Part shown: positions 17,685 through 27,229 of the stretch, one piece after another | Layout of the letters: each line of letters begins with the position of its first letter | How positions within the stretch are numbered: position 1 is the stretch's first letter | From: an uncultured Glaciecola sp. | GTDB lineage: Bacteria > Pseudomonadota > Gammaproteobacteria > Enterobacterales > Alteromonadaceae | Assembly: GCA_947496235.1 (NCBI GenBank) | Contig: CANMCE010000004.1 | Location: 186,001-250,000, forward strand | Reading direction: 5' to 3' | DNA length: 64,000 nt | Made by a program: the position numbers and the translations under genes | The notes under the pieces: generated by a model | Told to the model about the DNA's origin: nothing | The model's database searches: none | What the model saw: only the letters and a program-made list of their open reading frames with translations

Positions 17685-18229
17685 TATGCAGCTTCTAACG
17701 TAAACCGACAGCAATAAACATCTTCAACATACCAGTCTTCTCGGCTGATATTAAATTGCTCGTCGTAATAGCTACATACTCCGACGATCAAACCGTGTGC
17801 AACATCTGCCAAAGGGCGGCGAGATTCATACACCATAGTCACTATACCGGTCTGAGGATCTTCTCGAAAATCAAATGCAGGTGTTTCTGCATCTGGGTAA
17901 AGCTTTTTCACTTCCACATGCACATGGTCGTCAACATGCTTTAAGAATTTAGTTGCAGAACCTGCTTCAACAAAAAATTGGGCAAATTTGGAAGTAAATG
18001 TTTTGGCTAAATGCTCACCAAACACATAAAGAAGTTTTGACGCTTCTATATTGGTCAATCTCGACAATTCTGTCACCATAGCCGCTAGTTCTTCAAAGTC
18101 ATAAGAGCCAACAGCCGTATACGCACCTTCAGAAGGTGGATTGGTATTTTCTATTAATGTATCCATCATATCTTCGCCAAAAGTTCCCTCCACTAGTTCG
18201 GCGAATTCGGTAAACACTATACCTTTCAT
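17684..18229 (-). CDS. hnoX: H-NOX heme nitric oxide/oxygen sensor
   Basis: 181 residues, the usual length. MKGIVFTEFAELVE is the family start; His104 in DDHVHVEVKKLYPDAETP is the predicted axial heme ligand; YESRR at 134-138 is the YxSxR heme-propionate motif. C-terminal Cys residues (VCSYY, YCC) sit where some H-NOX proteins carry a zinc/redox site. I chose the ATG at 18229, with GAGG six bases upstream; the earlier ATG adds residues outside the family. First gene of an operon with a hybrid kinase and a response regulator. Known relatives control biofilm and c-di-GMP in Shewanella and Vibrio. Confidence 0.93.
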   Translation of the reverse strand: MKGIVFTEFAELVEGTFGEDMMDTLIENTNPPSEGAYTAVGSYDFEELAAMVTELSRLTNIEASKLLYVFGEHLAKTFTSKFAQFFVEAGSATKFLKHVDDHVHVEVKKLYPDAETPAFDFREDPQTGIVTMVYESRRPLADVAHGLIVGVCSYYDEQFNISREDWYVEDVYCCRFTLEAA

Positions 18230-18385
18230 CAATAACCTCAAAGTTAAAGTGAGATGGGTTTGTTTTTTATCGGCAAGATACGAGAAAAAATAAACTCAAA
18301 ACCAGGATTTTAAGCAAGTAATCAAATAAAGAATTTGCTAGCAGAACCGATATACGGTGTAGACTTAGCATTTAGTATGATTTGA

Positions 18386-20734
18386 ATGATAAAAAATACT
18401 CTTAACAATCGTATTTTCAGACTGCTTGTGATCACTATGGTGACAACGTCGGCGATCTTGCTGATGGCGGTTTGGAATAACAATGTTGAGAATATTCACA
18501 ACACGCTAAATTCTCGCCTTGATCTGGCGCATGCCACTATGATGCGGCAAATCGACAAGCAAAAAGATAAACTTATGCTAAATGTGCATAATTTGTCGAA
18601 TAATCCCAAATTTATAAACGCACTCACTAATGGCAATGAAACTGAAATTTCAGAGGCCATGGAGTCCGCAAAATCTTTTCTTAAAGCCAATATGCTTACG
18701 CTTTTAGATGAGAACGATAAAATCCAAAGTTCTACCGATAGTCTGATTTTTTCTATTCCCCAAGAACAACTTTCAAAAATGGCGCTTTTAGCAAGAGAAA
18801 CTGGCGTCACCGCAGAAATTCGACAGATTGGTAGTCAACTGTATTACACCCTTTATGTGCCTACAAAATCTTTGGATGATGCCAAATTAATTATCATAAC
18901 TTATGTGGTTAACAAACGATTTGTTGAGGGTATAAAAGCACTTATTAACGCAGAAGTTTCCTTTATTACCGGGCTAGAATCAAACTATGTGTTAAGCACC
19001 TTGCCGGCAGATAAAGTAAGTCATATGTCGCTGAAAAATAGCTTAATAGATGATGATTCTGGCTTCGCCTGGAAACTAGCCCCCCTTTGGAGCAAACAAC
19101 ATTACTTTTCAAAAAATTATGATATTTCCGAATTTCAAAACCCCATTATTAACACGATTTATCTTTCATTAAATGCTGAAACCGTCACCCAAGACTTTTT
19201 AAAACTACAACTTACTATCTCGCTAATTGCTTTATCTGCTGTTGGGGTAGCCCTTATTGCCGGAAGACTATTATCAAAAGATATAACCAAGCCAATAGAA
19301 GTCGTCGCTGAACACGCCAGTCAGATATCTAAAGGCGAATACTCTCAGCCTATTTCCATGGATACCTGCTCTATTGAATTGGAAAAGATGATCCACGCTT
19401 TTAATGCAATGCAAAATAGTGTGCAAGAACGCGAAAGAGAAATAGTACAAACCGCACAAACCGATCCCTTAACAGGCTTGCACACGCGCACTTATGTAAA
19501 AGAACTTTTAAAAGAAAAATACCTTGGTATTCGATATTTTCAAGCCATTGGTATCAATATTTTTGGTTTTAGAGGCATCAACGACGTGTTTGGTTATCAC
19601 TGCGGCGATCTATGTCTACAAGAGCTTGCAAATCGCGTCAAAAAATTAGGTGGCGAAACCGCTCGATTAACGGGTGGTGAAATCCTTTGGCTTCCTGATA
19701 CAGTAAAAACCCAAGATGAACTCATTGCAATCAAGCGCACCTTTGATGTACCGGTTAATTATAAAGAATTTAAAGTGCCCCTAAAAACAGCTGTGGGTAT
19801 TGTTGATTGTCAAACCTCGACTACAAATCCAGAAGATCTGTTTAAACGACTCAATATTATTATTGACGAAGCGCAAATTTCACGAAAACTATTTTTATCC
19901 TTTGACGATTCTATTGAACGTAAATATTTGCGGCGTTTGTCTATTATCTCAAACCTGAAAAAAGCCTTGTTTGAAGATTCTGAAGAGTTAGCCTTGGTCT
20001 ACCAGCCTAAACTGGATCTGATCAATAACAGTATTCATCAAGCTGAAGCATTAATCCGCTGGAATAACCCCGCCTTAGGTTTTGTTGCGCCAGATGAATT
20101 TATTGGTATAGCAGAGCAAGCAGGATTCGTTAGCGTTGTTACCAAGTGGGTACTTAAACGCGCAGTGAGAGATGTGTTGGCATTCAAAGCCCACGGTATC
20201 GACATAAATGTTGCGGTAAACATCTCCCCTGAAGATGTTATGGACAACGAATTTGTGCCCTACATTCAGCAACTGTTAGATGAAAGTCAGTTAGATTGTG
20301 AAGCTATCTCATTTGAACTAACTGAAAGTGTTATTGTGAAAGAACCCCAAAAAGCCATTGAACGCATACAAATCTTACGTGATGCCGGATTTAAAATTGC
20401 GGTAGACGATTTTGGGACAGGTTACAGTTCCCTTTCATATTTAACCCAGTTACCTATCGACCTATTGAAAATCGATCGTTGCTTTGTGCGTAACTTGGCG
20501 AAAGAAACGGGTGACCAAGCAATTTGCCAAACTGTAATAGAATTAGCGAGTAAATTCGAATTGGAAGTGGTGGCTGAAGGTATCGAAGATGTCGAATCTT
20601 TAACATTACTAAAATCTTGGGGCTGTCATTGGGGACAAGGTTATTATATAAATCGTCCTGTACCAGCCAAAGAATTTGTGCGTTGGGTAAAAGAATACCA
20701 AGCAAATAACTTATCGCAAGATGCAAACGTATAG
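18386..20734 (+). CDS. membrane GGDEF-EAL protein, probable c-di-GMP phosphodiesterase
   Basis: 782 residues: membrane helix (about 9-27), periplasmic sensor of about 240 residues, second helix (about 275-293), HAMP (DITKPIEVVAEHASQI), GGDEF and EAL. The GGDEF site reads TGGEI, lacking the catalytic Asp-Glu order, so cyclase activity is unlikely. The EAL site is intact: EALIRW with Glu554, ELTES, DDFGTGYSS, KIDR and AEGIED. Net prediction: phosphodiesterase with a regulatory GGDEF. It is divergent from the H-NOX operon and could be its functional output, though that link is only positional. Confidence 0.9.
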   Translation: MIKNTLNNRIFRLLVITMVTTSAILLMAVWNNNVENIHNTLNSRLDLAHATMMRQIDKQKDKLMLNVHNLSNNPKFINALTNGNETEISEAMESAKSFLKANMLTLLDENDKIQSSTDSLIFSIPQEQLSKMALLARETGVTAEIRQIGSQLYYTLYVPTKSLDDAKLIIITYVVNKRFVEGIKALINAEVSFITGLESNYVLSTLPADKVSHMSLKNSLIDDDSGFAWKLAPLWSKQHYFSKNYDISEFQNPIINTIYLSLNAETVTQDFLKLQLTISLIALSAVGVALIAGRLLSKDITKPIEVVAEHASQISKGEYSQPISMDTCSIELEKMIHAFNAMQNSVQEREREIVQTAQTDPLTGLHTRTYVKELLKEKYLGIRYFQAIGINIFGFRGINDVFGYHCGDLCLQELANRVKKLGGETARLTGGEILWLPDTVKTQDELIAIKRTFDVPVNYKEFKVPLKTAVGIVDCQTSTTNPEDLFKRLNIIIDEAQISRKLFLSFDDSIERKYLRRLSIISNLKKALFEDSEELALVYQPKLDLINNSIHQAEALIRWNNPALGFVAPDEFIGIAEQAGFVSVVTKWVLKRAVRDVLAFKAHGIDINVAVNISPEDVMDNEFVPYIQQLLDESQLDCEAISFELTESVIVKEPQKAIERIQILRDAGFKIAVDDFGTGYSSLSYLTQLPIDLLKIDRCFVRNLAKETGDQAICQTVIELASKFELEVVAEGIEDVESLTLLKSWGCHWGQGYYINRPVPAKEFVRWVKEYQANNLSQDANV

Positions 20735-20766
20735 CCCAGCCTTACGCTTCTTTTTGCAATTGAGTT

Positions 20767-20775
20767 TGTTATACT
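20767..20775 (+). promoter_or_regulatory. extended -10 promoter element of manC
   Basis: TGTTATACT fits an extended -10 (TGn plus TATACT, one base from consensus). A clear -35 is not seen. The manC ATG is 29 bases beyond, with a purine-rich ribosome site (AAGGGAAAAGGA). Confidence 0.4.
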
Positions 20776-20803
20776 GAGCAAAACCTATAAGGGAAAAGGA
20801 AAA

Positions 20804-22210
20804 ATGATAAAACCTGTTGTACTTGCCGGAGGCACTGGAAGCAGACTATGGCCAAAATCTCGCGCTGCTTTGCCAAAACAATTTTTAAAGCTCACGTCAG
20901 AAAACACTATGTTACAAGATACTATTCTTCGTTTACCTTCCGATAAAGTGAGCGATGCTATGGTGATTTGTAATGAAGACCATCGTTTTCTAGCGGCCGA
21001 ACAATTACGCCAAATCAGCAGTCAAAGCGGTAATGTCTTGTTAGAGCCAGTGGGTCGAAACACTGCCCCAGCCATAGCCATTGCGGCTATGTTAATGGCT
21101 AAACAAAACCCTGAGCAAATTTTATTGGTACTAGCTGCTGATCATTTAATTTCTGACAATAGCGCATTTGCAACTGCCATTGACGAAGCTGAAAAGCTCG
21201 CCTTGCAAGACAAGCTAGTTACCTTTGGTATTGTGCCGACAGAAGCCCATACGGGTTATGGCTACATTAAGGCCGGCGAAAGTATTGCTAGTAGTTATCA
21301 GGTCGACAGTTTTGTTGAAAAACCCGACCAATCAACAGCACAAACCTATATTGATAGTGGTGACTATTACTGGAATAGCGGCATGTTTATGTTTAAAGCT
21401 AATATCTATTTGCAAGAACTAAAAACATATCGCCCTGACATATATGAAGCTTGCGAAAAAGCTTGCAAAGATACCACCACAGATCTTGATTTTATTCGCC
21501 TAAATGCTGAAGCATTTGCTGCGTGCCCAGACGAATCCATTGACTATGCGGTAATGGAAAAAACCTCTCATGCTTGTATGGTGCCTTTAGATGCAGGCTG
21601 GAATGATGTTGGCAGCTGGAGCTCTTTATGGGATACCAACAAGAAAGACGCAGATGGTAATGTGTGTGTTGGTGACGTCATAGTCAACGGCGTGCATAAC
21701 AGTTATATCAATGCTGAAGAGCGTTTAATTAGCGTTATTGGTCTTGATGATGTTGTGGTTGTTGAAACCAAAGATGCAGTCATGGTCGCCAATCGCAATA
21801 AAGTGCAAGACATCAAAACCGTGGTTTCTCAACTTAAAGCAGAGAAACGTCCGGAGTTTGAATTCCACCGTGAAGTATTCCGACCTTGGGGTAGCTACGA
21901 TAGCATAGACAATGGTAGACGTTATCAGGTAAAACGCATCACAGTGAAACCTGGAGAGAAGCTTTCGGTGCAAATGCACCATCATAGAGCTGAACACTGG
22001 ATTGTAGTAAGTGGCACTGCCAGTGTTACTATAGGTGAAGACACCCAATTAGTGACTGAAAACGAATCGGTTTATATTCCGATTGGTGAAGTTCATGCAC
22101 TAGAAAATCCAGGTAAAATCCCGCTAGAACTGATCGAAGTTCAATCTGGCTCTTACCTTGGAGAAGACGATATTGTACGCTTCTCTGATCGGTATGGGCG
22201 TACGGAGTAA
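20804..22210 (+). CDS. manC: mannose-1-phosphate guanylyltransferase / mannose-6-phosphate isomerase
   Basis: 468 residues, the standard bifunctional length. [16 protein letters not shown] and LPKQFL form the nucleotidyltransferase signature; FVEKPD and the [10 protein letters not shown] segment follow. The C-terminal cupin ([28 protein letters not shown]) is the isomerase half with its metal histidines. Makes GDP-mannose from mannose-6-P, or fructose-6-P using the isomerase half, supplying mannose or fucose-type residues for the exopolysaccharide. Marks the start of the polysaccharide locus; the next gene overlaps it by 17 bp. Confidence 0.95.
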   Translation: MIKPVVLAGGTGSRLWPKSRAALPKQFLKLTSENTMLQDTILRLPSDKVSDAMVICNEDHRFLAAEQLRQISSQSGNVLLEPVGRNTAPAIAIAAMLMAKQNPEQILLVLAADHLISDNSAFATAIDEAEKLALQDKLVTFGIVPTEAHTGYGYIKAGESIASSYQVDSFVEKPDQSTAQTYIDSGDYYWNSGMFMFKANIYLQELKTYRPDIYEACEKACKDTTTDLDFIRLNAEAFAACPDESIDYAVMEKTSHACMVPLDAGWNDVGSWSSLWDTNKKDADGNVCVGDVIVNGVHNSYINAEERLISVIGLDDVVVVETKDAVMVANRNKVQDIKTVVSQLKAEKRPEFEFHREVFRPWGSYDSIDNGRRYQVKRITVKPGEKLSVQMHHHRAEHWIVVSGTASVTIGEDTQLVTENESVYIPIGEVHALENPGKIPLELIEVQSGSYLGEDDIVRFSDRYGRTE

Positions 22211-23909
22211 GCTACACTTGTGGCAAATAAGAAACTTCCTCTTATTCTTGTTATTAACACTGGTACTTTCTTGTACCAGTGTGTTTGAAGAGAAAAAATA
22301 TAGCAACACATTACAACCTGGTGAACAACTCAAGCAATTATCTACTGTCTCTTCTTCCCCACCACACACGTCATTAAGTCAAGTAAGCCATTTAAAATAC
22401 AAAGCGAAAAAATTTTTAAACAATAACAAAGACGATTTAAATGATCTCGTTGCAAATAAGGCTCTGACTCGGCCGCAGATGTTAGCCAATATTAAATCAA
22501 AAACCAGCACTGATGAAAAAATTCAGACATTTGCGCTGATATCTGCTTTACTTCCATTGGATCAACCATGGCTCGCCTATCAATTGATGAAGGATAATGT
22601 TTTATCGAGAAGCGATATAAAAAAAGCATTAAGGCAAATTGGTGCTTCATATAAACAAAAAATGTCATTTCCAATAGAAACGCTTGAGACAGTTAGAATC
22701 ACTCCGCTTATTAATTCTGCAAGCATCACAGTAAACACTCAGGCCAATCAACTGGTTAATGTAAAGATTAAACCTAAAGATAAAAAAGTTCGCTATCAAC
22801 AAGTAAAACTTCATTGGGAGCCTATATACGGTACTATGTCAGGAAGTGCCTTTGATCTGAATCCAGCAACAGAATACGAAGTAGTAATAGAATCTGAACT
22901 CCTCAAGAAAGAGAAATATTCTTTTAAAACGCGAGCGAATAAACCCCGTATTGAAAAAATCATCTATTTAAAAGACCTATATAAAGGCGGTAGCCTTGAC
23001 GTACTTGATTTAGAAAAAGAAATAACGAAAAACGGATGGACCCAAATTGACGGCACAGGCGTTACCATAACGGGAGATAAGAACAGTGATTTTGCTATCA
23101 ATCTTGGTAATTTGGAATATGTGTATTTAACCAATATTAAAATTGATTATGCTAAACGATTCGGCATTTATGCCCATAAAGCCTCTAATATTTGGATAGA
23201 TAGTTGTGATATTCGAAATTTTGGACGTAACATAGTTGAACATCGCAATGGGATAGGATATGCGGCTGCATCAGATACGTCAGCAGTCAACCGCGATGCC
23301 GGCATATTTCTTAATCAAAGTGGTCAGGTGGTAATTGAACATTGTAAGATCACTTCGCCCAACCATTCTGCGAATAGTTGGAAGTTCGGCCACCCACGCG
23401 GTGCCAGCGCCCTACAAATAAGTGCAGACCATCCTAATAAACAAAAACAAGGTCAATACATTATTCGCTTTAACCAATTTTATGGTTCTGACAATAACCG
23501 CTTTAACGATGTTATTGAAAGTAAAATGAATGGTCGACGCCATGGCGGGTTTATTCGAGATTCCGTCATCCACAATAATTATTTAGCATATTCAAATGAT
23601 GATTTGATCGAATTAGATGGCGGTCAAAGTAATGTGGCTTTTTATAATAATAAGCTGGAATATGGATTTTGCGGGATAAGTATAGCCCCGAATATGTGGG
23701 GACCTAGCTATATTTTTAATAACACCTTCTTAATGTTAGGTGATTCAAGAGGAAGATCCTATAGCAATATAAAAAGTGGAGGCTTATTTGTTGCCCCAGG
23801 AGGCGTTAGTTTAATTGCCGACAATCAATTTTATAATCCAAAATTGAAAATTGCATTTCCTGGGCTTCAAAAAGACAGCAGTGTTTGGGTGGAAGGAACG
23901 ATTTTTTAA
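22194..23909 (+). CDS. right-handed parallel beta-helix lipoprotein
   Basis: 571 residues from the ATG at 22194. Membrane segment and lipobox LVLSC with Cys27, so a lipoprotein. After a helical N-terminal part of about 130 residues comes a beta-sandwich-like linker, then a long parallel beta-helix (repeating [54 protein letters not shown]). Such folds include polysaccharide lyases and C5-epimerases. No catalytic set could be assigned. Overlap with manC and the position in the locus point to modification or cleavage of the exopolysaccharide, an inference. Confidence 0.8.
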   Translation: MGVRSKLHLWQIRNFLLFLLLTLVLSCTSVFEEKKYSNTLQPGEQLKQLSTVSSSPPHTSLSQVSHLKYKAKKFLNNNKDDLNDLVANKALTRPQMLANIKSKTSTDEKIQTFALISALLPLDQPWLAYQLMKDNVLSRSDIKKALRQIGASYKQKMSFPIETLETVRITPLINSASITVNTQANQLVNVKIKPKDKKVRYQQVKLHWEPIYGTMSGSAFDLNPATEYEVVIESELLKKEKYSFKTRANKPRIEKIIYLKDLYKGGSLDVLDLEKEITKNGWTQIDGTGVTITGDKNSDFAINLGNLEYVYLTNIKIDYAKRFGIYAHKASNIWIDSCDIRNFGRNIVEHRNGIGYAAASDTSAVNRDAGIFLNQSGQVVIEHCKITSPNHSANSWKFGHPRGASALQISADHPNKQKQGQYIIRFNQFYGSDNNRFNDVIESKMNGRRHGGFIRDSVIHNNYLAYSNDDLIELDGGQSNVAFYNNKLEYGFCGISIAPNMWGPSYIFNNTFLMLGDSRGRSYSNIKSGGLFVAPGGVSLIADNQFYNPKLKIAFPGLQKDSSVWVEGTIF

Positions 23910-24083
23910 TGTAATTTGATGTTTTTTGATGCCTCATTAACATTATTTTAACCTTTAGAAATCAAATATATGCAAATATAACATTTATTTAGAACATTTA
24001 AGAATATACGATATAAATCGCTTGCATAAAAACTGTACAATCTCTAAGATGCGAGCAAGCCGTAACAAAAGGATTTTATCTCC

Positions 24084-24731
24084 GTGAAATTAATTAAAGC
24101 TCTATTCGTAACAACTAGTATTCTCGTAACCACTATTGCCAATGCTGGTTTATTAACCATCAATGGCAACGCAGTAAAAGCTGTAGATCTTGACACCCTT
24201 GGCGTCTCAAGCTTTGAAGACTTCTATGATTATGACAACGCAAATCGTTGGTCATCAAACATCGGCATTGAATTAACTGACGAAGCATTAATTTTTGTAG
24301 CGGAACTAAGTAACCAATATGCAGTTTTCACTACATTTAGTAGTCCATATGGTAGCAATGGTAGTGTATTTGCCAATCTTTCTGGTACTGCTGGAAGTCT
24401 TTTGTTTTTAGATGACCCTGATGAAACTGTTTCTGGTAGCGGTATTTCATTCCGTTGGGCAGCTGACAGAAATGATGGTTATATTTGGTCTGGATTAGCA
24501 GATGTTGATTGGATGTTTACTTCAATTTTCAGCAATTCAACTCTTAGCGGTGTGAGATATGCATCATTTGAAGATGGTCATTTAATAAGCACTGATTATA
24601 GCGACATCATGAGACCAGACGGTACATTCGTAGTTGCTAATCAAGTTAGTGCAAACCTTGTCTCTCAACCTGTGATGGCAGGGTTATTAATAATGGGGTT
24701 AGGCTTTTTGTTTGGAAGAAAAAAGCTTTAA
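24084..24731 (+). CDS. PEP-CTERM-like secreted protein, tandem copy 1
   Basis: 215 residues with signal peptide ending NANA. The C terminus SQPVMAGLLIMGLGFLFGRKKL is a short membrane segment closed by basic residues, the form of a PEP-CTERM sorting tail, but with Gln-Pro in place of Pro-Glu-Pro. Shares FEDFYDYDNANRWSSNIG and a DDPDE motif with the next gene, so they are tandem paralogues. Expected to be exported and processed by an exosortase; none is encoded in the window. Function unknown, probably surface or matrix. Confidence 0.72.
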   Translation: MKLIKALFVTTSILVTTIANAGLLTINGNAVKAVDLDTLGVSSFEDFYDYDNANRWSSNIGIELTDEALIFVAELSNQYAVFTTFSSPYGSNGSVFANLSGTAGSLLFLDDPDETVSGSGISFRWAADRNDGYIWSGLADVDWMFTSIFSNSTLSGVRYASFEDGHLISTDYSDIMRPDGTFVVANQVSANLVSQPVMAGLLIMGLGFLFGRKKL

Positions 24732-24773
24732 TTCCGGTCGTAGTTGTAAAGTAAGTTTTTAATAAATGGAGTT

Positions 24774-25499
24774 GTGGTTATGAAGTACGCAATGAAAACA
24801 CCAAGCGTTATTGCATTGGTAATAGCAGTTTTACTATTCGCAAGCACGGCAGCGAACGCAAGTTTCATGCGTATCAATGGTCAGCTAATGGAAGTGTTAG
24901 ATTTAGAAAAAAATGGATACACTTCCTTTTACGACTTTTATGACTATGACACTGCTAATATTTACTCATCAAATACTGGATTAGAAAAAGTCGGCGGGAC
25001 TGTACTTTTTGGTGCAGAGGTGAATAATGAATTCGCGATTTTTGGTCTTTTCAGTTCTGCTGAATCAAAAAAAGGCGGTGATATAAGTATTGATTTTTTA
25101 GATGAGTCAGGCAGTATCATTTTTACGGATGACCCAGATGAAAGGGGTACGCTTAGCTCTCTATACTCACGAAGTTATCTTTGGCATGGTTTCCGTAACG
25201 ATGGCTTTATCTATGCAGGATTTGATAACACTGACGTTTGGAACGTAAACCTTTCCCTTACCAATACCAGAAATATTGATACTGTTTCATTTGTATCTTT
25301 TGGCAATGGCTTGTTCGACAACGCTGTTACTAAAGACTTTACTGATGTCGAAGGTATCTATGAATTTACGCAAGGAAGTCGGTCAATTTCAGGAGCCTCT
25401 GCAAATGAAGTTCCAGCACCTGCAATAGCAATCATGGTTTTGGTTTTGCTAGGTGTTTATTTTGCAAGCTTTAGAAAAAGAACTGCAAAACTCAACTAA
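24774..25499 (+). CDS. PEP-CTERM-like secreted protein, tandem copy 2
   Basis: 241 residues. Signal peptide ends TAANA; the mature part repeats the paralogue's pattern (FMRINGQLMEVLDLEKNG, FYDFYDYDTANIYSSNTG, DDPDE). Its tail EVPAPAIAIMVLVLLGVYF followed by RKR is closer to a canonical PEP-CTERM, with VPAPA in place of VPEP. The 42-bp gap between the copies suggests cotranscription. Starts at 24780 or 24792 are also possible. The tail sequence makes sorting by an exosortase likely; that enzyme lies elsewhere. Confidence 0.75.
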   Translation: MVMKYAMKTPSVIALVIAVLLFASTAANASFMRINGQLMEVLDLEKNGYTSFYDFYDYDTANIYSSNTGLEKVGGTVLFGAEVNNEFAIFGLFSSAESKKGGDISIDFLDESGSIIFTDDPDERGTLSSLYSRSYLWHGFRNDGFIYAGFDNTDVWNVNLSLTNTRNIDTVSFVSFGNGLFDNAVTKDFTDVEGIYEFTQGSRSISGASANEVPAPAIAIMVLVLLGVYFASFRKRTAKLN

Positions 25500-25518
25500 T
25501 CAACTAAGTTGTAGTCAT

Positions 25519-25542
25519 CGCCCCTAATCATTCCTAGGGGCG
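25519..25542. terminator. hairpin between convergent genes
   Basis: CGCCCCTA pairs with TAGGGGCG around an 8-base loop. No T-run on either side. It overlaps the last codons of the minus-strand sulfotransferase gene and lies 20 bp past the PEP-CTERM-like gene; it may act as a shared weak terminator. Confidence 0.45.
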
Positions 25543-26495
25543 CCTGCCGCGTCATATAGATCATCTAATCCAAATACTTCTAAAATAGCTTTCATCTGCA
25601 AAACTCGTTTTTTACCGAGCTTTTCTACTGCTTTTTCCTCAGTAAGCATAGGATTAGAAAAACCTTTCTGTTTACCCATTACTCTACTTGGTCTTTCTAG
25701 AACCGCCTTATCGACAATCTTAGGAATGAAATTGAATGCATCTCCAACATACCGATTGATGTTGTCTAAACATTCTTGGGGCGCCATTACAAAGTTCTCA
25801 TAATGTACGGTTAAGTACATTGTTTTCGGAAGATGTTTAAAAGCAAGAAAATAATTAACGCACCAATGTATTAATTGAATGTTATAAAAATCATTTTCTT
25901 TACTTGATTGTTCTATTAAAGCAATTTGTTGCGAATTTAATTCTCCAATAAGCGCTTCGTTAGATAAATAAATGCTAAGTTCTTGAGGCCAAAACCAATG
26001 CTTTTTTTGGGCTTTCGACATTACAACAGAGAATGGATTTCTAACCAAAAGTAATGTTTTTACATTTGGAAAATGAGGCAAAATGGCGTGCGCAAAGGTA
26101 GTCGAAAAAATGTCTTTTACTAGTAAGCCATTGTATTTCAATTTTCTATTATCAAAGTCTATTCTTCGATGTTTAAACTTTCCTGAAAATATTTCTTTAT
26201 ACAGGTTAACCAGAGGATCTTGGCTGTTTAACACCTCAAAGTATTCGTATGGTCTATAATCTTTGCAGTATTCCGGCAATACTAATGGATGGTAAGGCTC
26301 AAATAACTCTCTAGCTTTCCCCTGACTGTTTAAAATAGAGCTAACCCAAGTTGTGCCACTACGCCCATCTCCAATTAACCACAATACGTTCTCAAATGCC
26401 CCCAACCGTTGATTAATTGAAATGGCACTATCTCTTAATGGGAAAACAATAGCTTTCTTTAATAGCTCAATAGAACGACTTTTTACTGCTTTCAT
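25524..26495 (-). CDS. PAPS-dependent sulfotransferase
   Basis: 323 residues. WLIGDGRSGTTWVSSILN is the 5'-phosphosulfate-binding loop and LLLVRNPFSVVMSKAQKK the 3'-phosphate-binding motif. An internal EPYHPL and the following acidic region may bind the acceptor. No membrane segment is convincing. It probably sulfates a sugar of the exopolysaccharide repeat or a lipid-linked intermediate. First of five different sulfotransferases in the locus and the last gene of a minus-strand pair 11 bp behind another one. Confidence 0.87.
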   Translation of the reverse strand: MKAVKSRSIELLKKAIVFPLRDSAISINQRLGAFENVLWLIGDGRSGTTWVSSILNSQGKARELFEPYHPLVLPEYCKDYRPYEYFEVLNSQDPLVNLYKEIFSGKFKHRRIDFDNRKLKYNGLLVKDIFSTTFAHAILPHFPNVKTLLLVRNPFSVVMSKAQKKHWFWPQELSIYLSNEALIGELNSQQIALIEQSSKENDFYNIQLIHWCVNYFLAFKHLPKTMYLTVHYENFVMAPQECLDNINRYVGDAFNFIPKIVDKAVLERPSRVMGKQKGFSNPMLTEEKAVEKLGKKRVLQMKAILEVFGLDDLYDAAGAPRND

Positions 26496-26506
26496 TAAAA
26501 ATCCAG

Positions 26507-27199
26507 TTACTCCGAAATTTCTGGCACCGAATAATCAAATAAGGATATTTCTTCTTGGTAATAATTTGCAATAAAGTCAACAACTTCTTGGCAATATGGT
26601 TTCTGCGTCTTCTTTTCGCTTCCGTGAACTTCATGAGGAAGCTCTGGAGCTCCGGGTAAATTGAGTTTGCTGACTACGGTAGAAAATACAGAATCTAGCT
26701 CTTCAAACTTTCCAACATAATCTAAATTGATTGTTCCATCAAACTGCTCCAACCAATAGGTTTGGGGCCTTAAATAGCCTGTACCTGCAAACCGTTTAAC
26801 AAAATCAAGAAAACTAATGTCTGAAGGTATATTATAATTTTTCTGGTGTGCTTGGTCTCTCTGTACATTTTTATACCAGGAAAACAATCTATCCCAAGGA
26901 TTTCGTATCAAAGTAAATTTAAAATATTCTTTATATTGACTGGAGTTGACAGTAAGTCTGTTTTTGGGATTTTTTTGTGTTCGAGTGTATTCTCGGATCC
27001 TTCTAATATAGTCTTTTACGTTTTCAGTAGAACGAATAACGTCTATATAATTAACTGGCTGTTGAATCATTCTAACCGAACGATGATCCTGTCTTTCGCG
27101 CCCACTATATTCATCAAAATGGCCAAGAAGCTTTTCAAAACTAGATCCTGCACACTTAGGGATATGGATAAAAATACATTTATGCTCGTGACTTATCAT
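26507..27199 (-). CDS. sulfotransferase, carbohydrate (Sulfotransfer_2) type
   Basis: 230 residues. CIFIHIPKCAGSSFEKLL is the family 5'-PSB motif and FTLIRNPWDRLFSWYKNV the 3'-PB motif, as in chondroitin/HNK-type sulfotransferases and their bacterial relatives. Soluble, short form. Likely acts on sugar hydroxyls of the locus product. Next to a second sulfotransferase and behind a glycosyltransferase-like gene on the same strand. Confidence 0.88.
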   Translation of the reverse strand: MISHEHKCIFIHIPKCAGSSFEKLLGHFDEYSGRERQDHRSVRMIQQPVNYIDVIRSTENVKDYIRRIREYTRTQKNPKNRLTVNSSQYKEYFKFTLIRNPWDRLFSWYKNVQRDQAHQKNYNIPSDISFLDFVKRFAGTGYLRPQTYWLEQFDGTINLDYVGKFEELDSVFSTVVSKLNLPGAPELPHEVHGSEKKTQKPYCQEVVDFIANYYQEEISLFDYSVPEISE

Positions 27200-27229
27200 T
27201 ATTATACTTCTTTAAATTGTAGTTTTATG

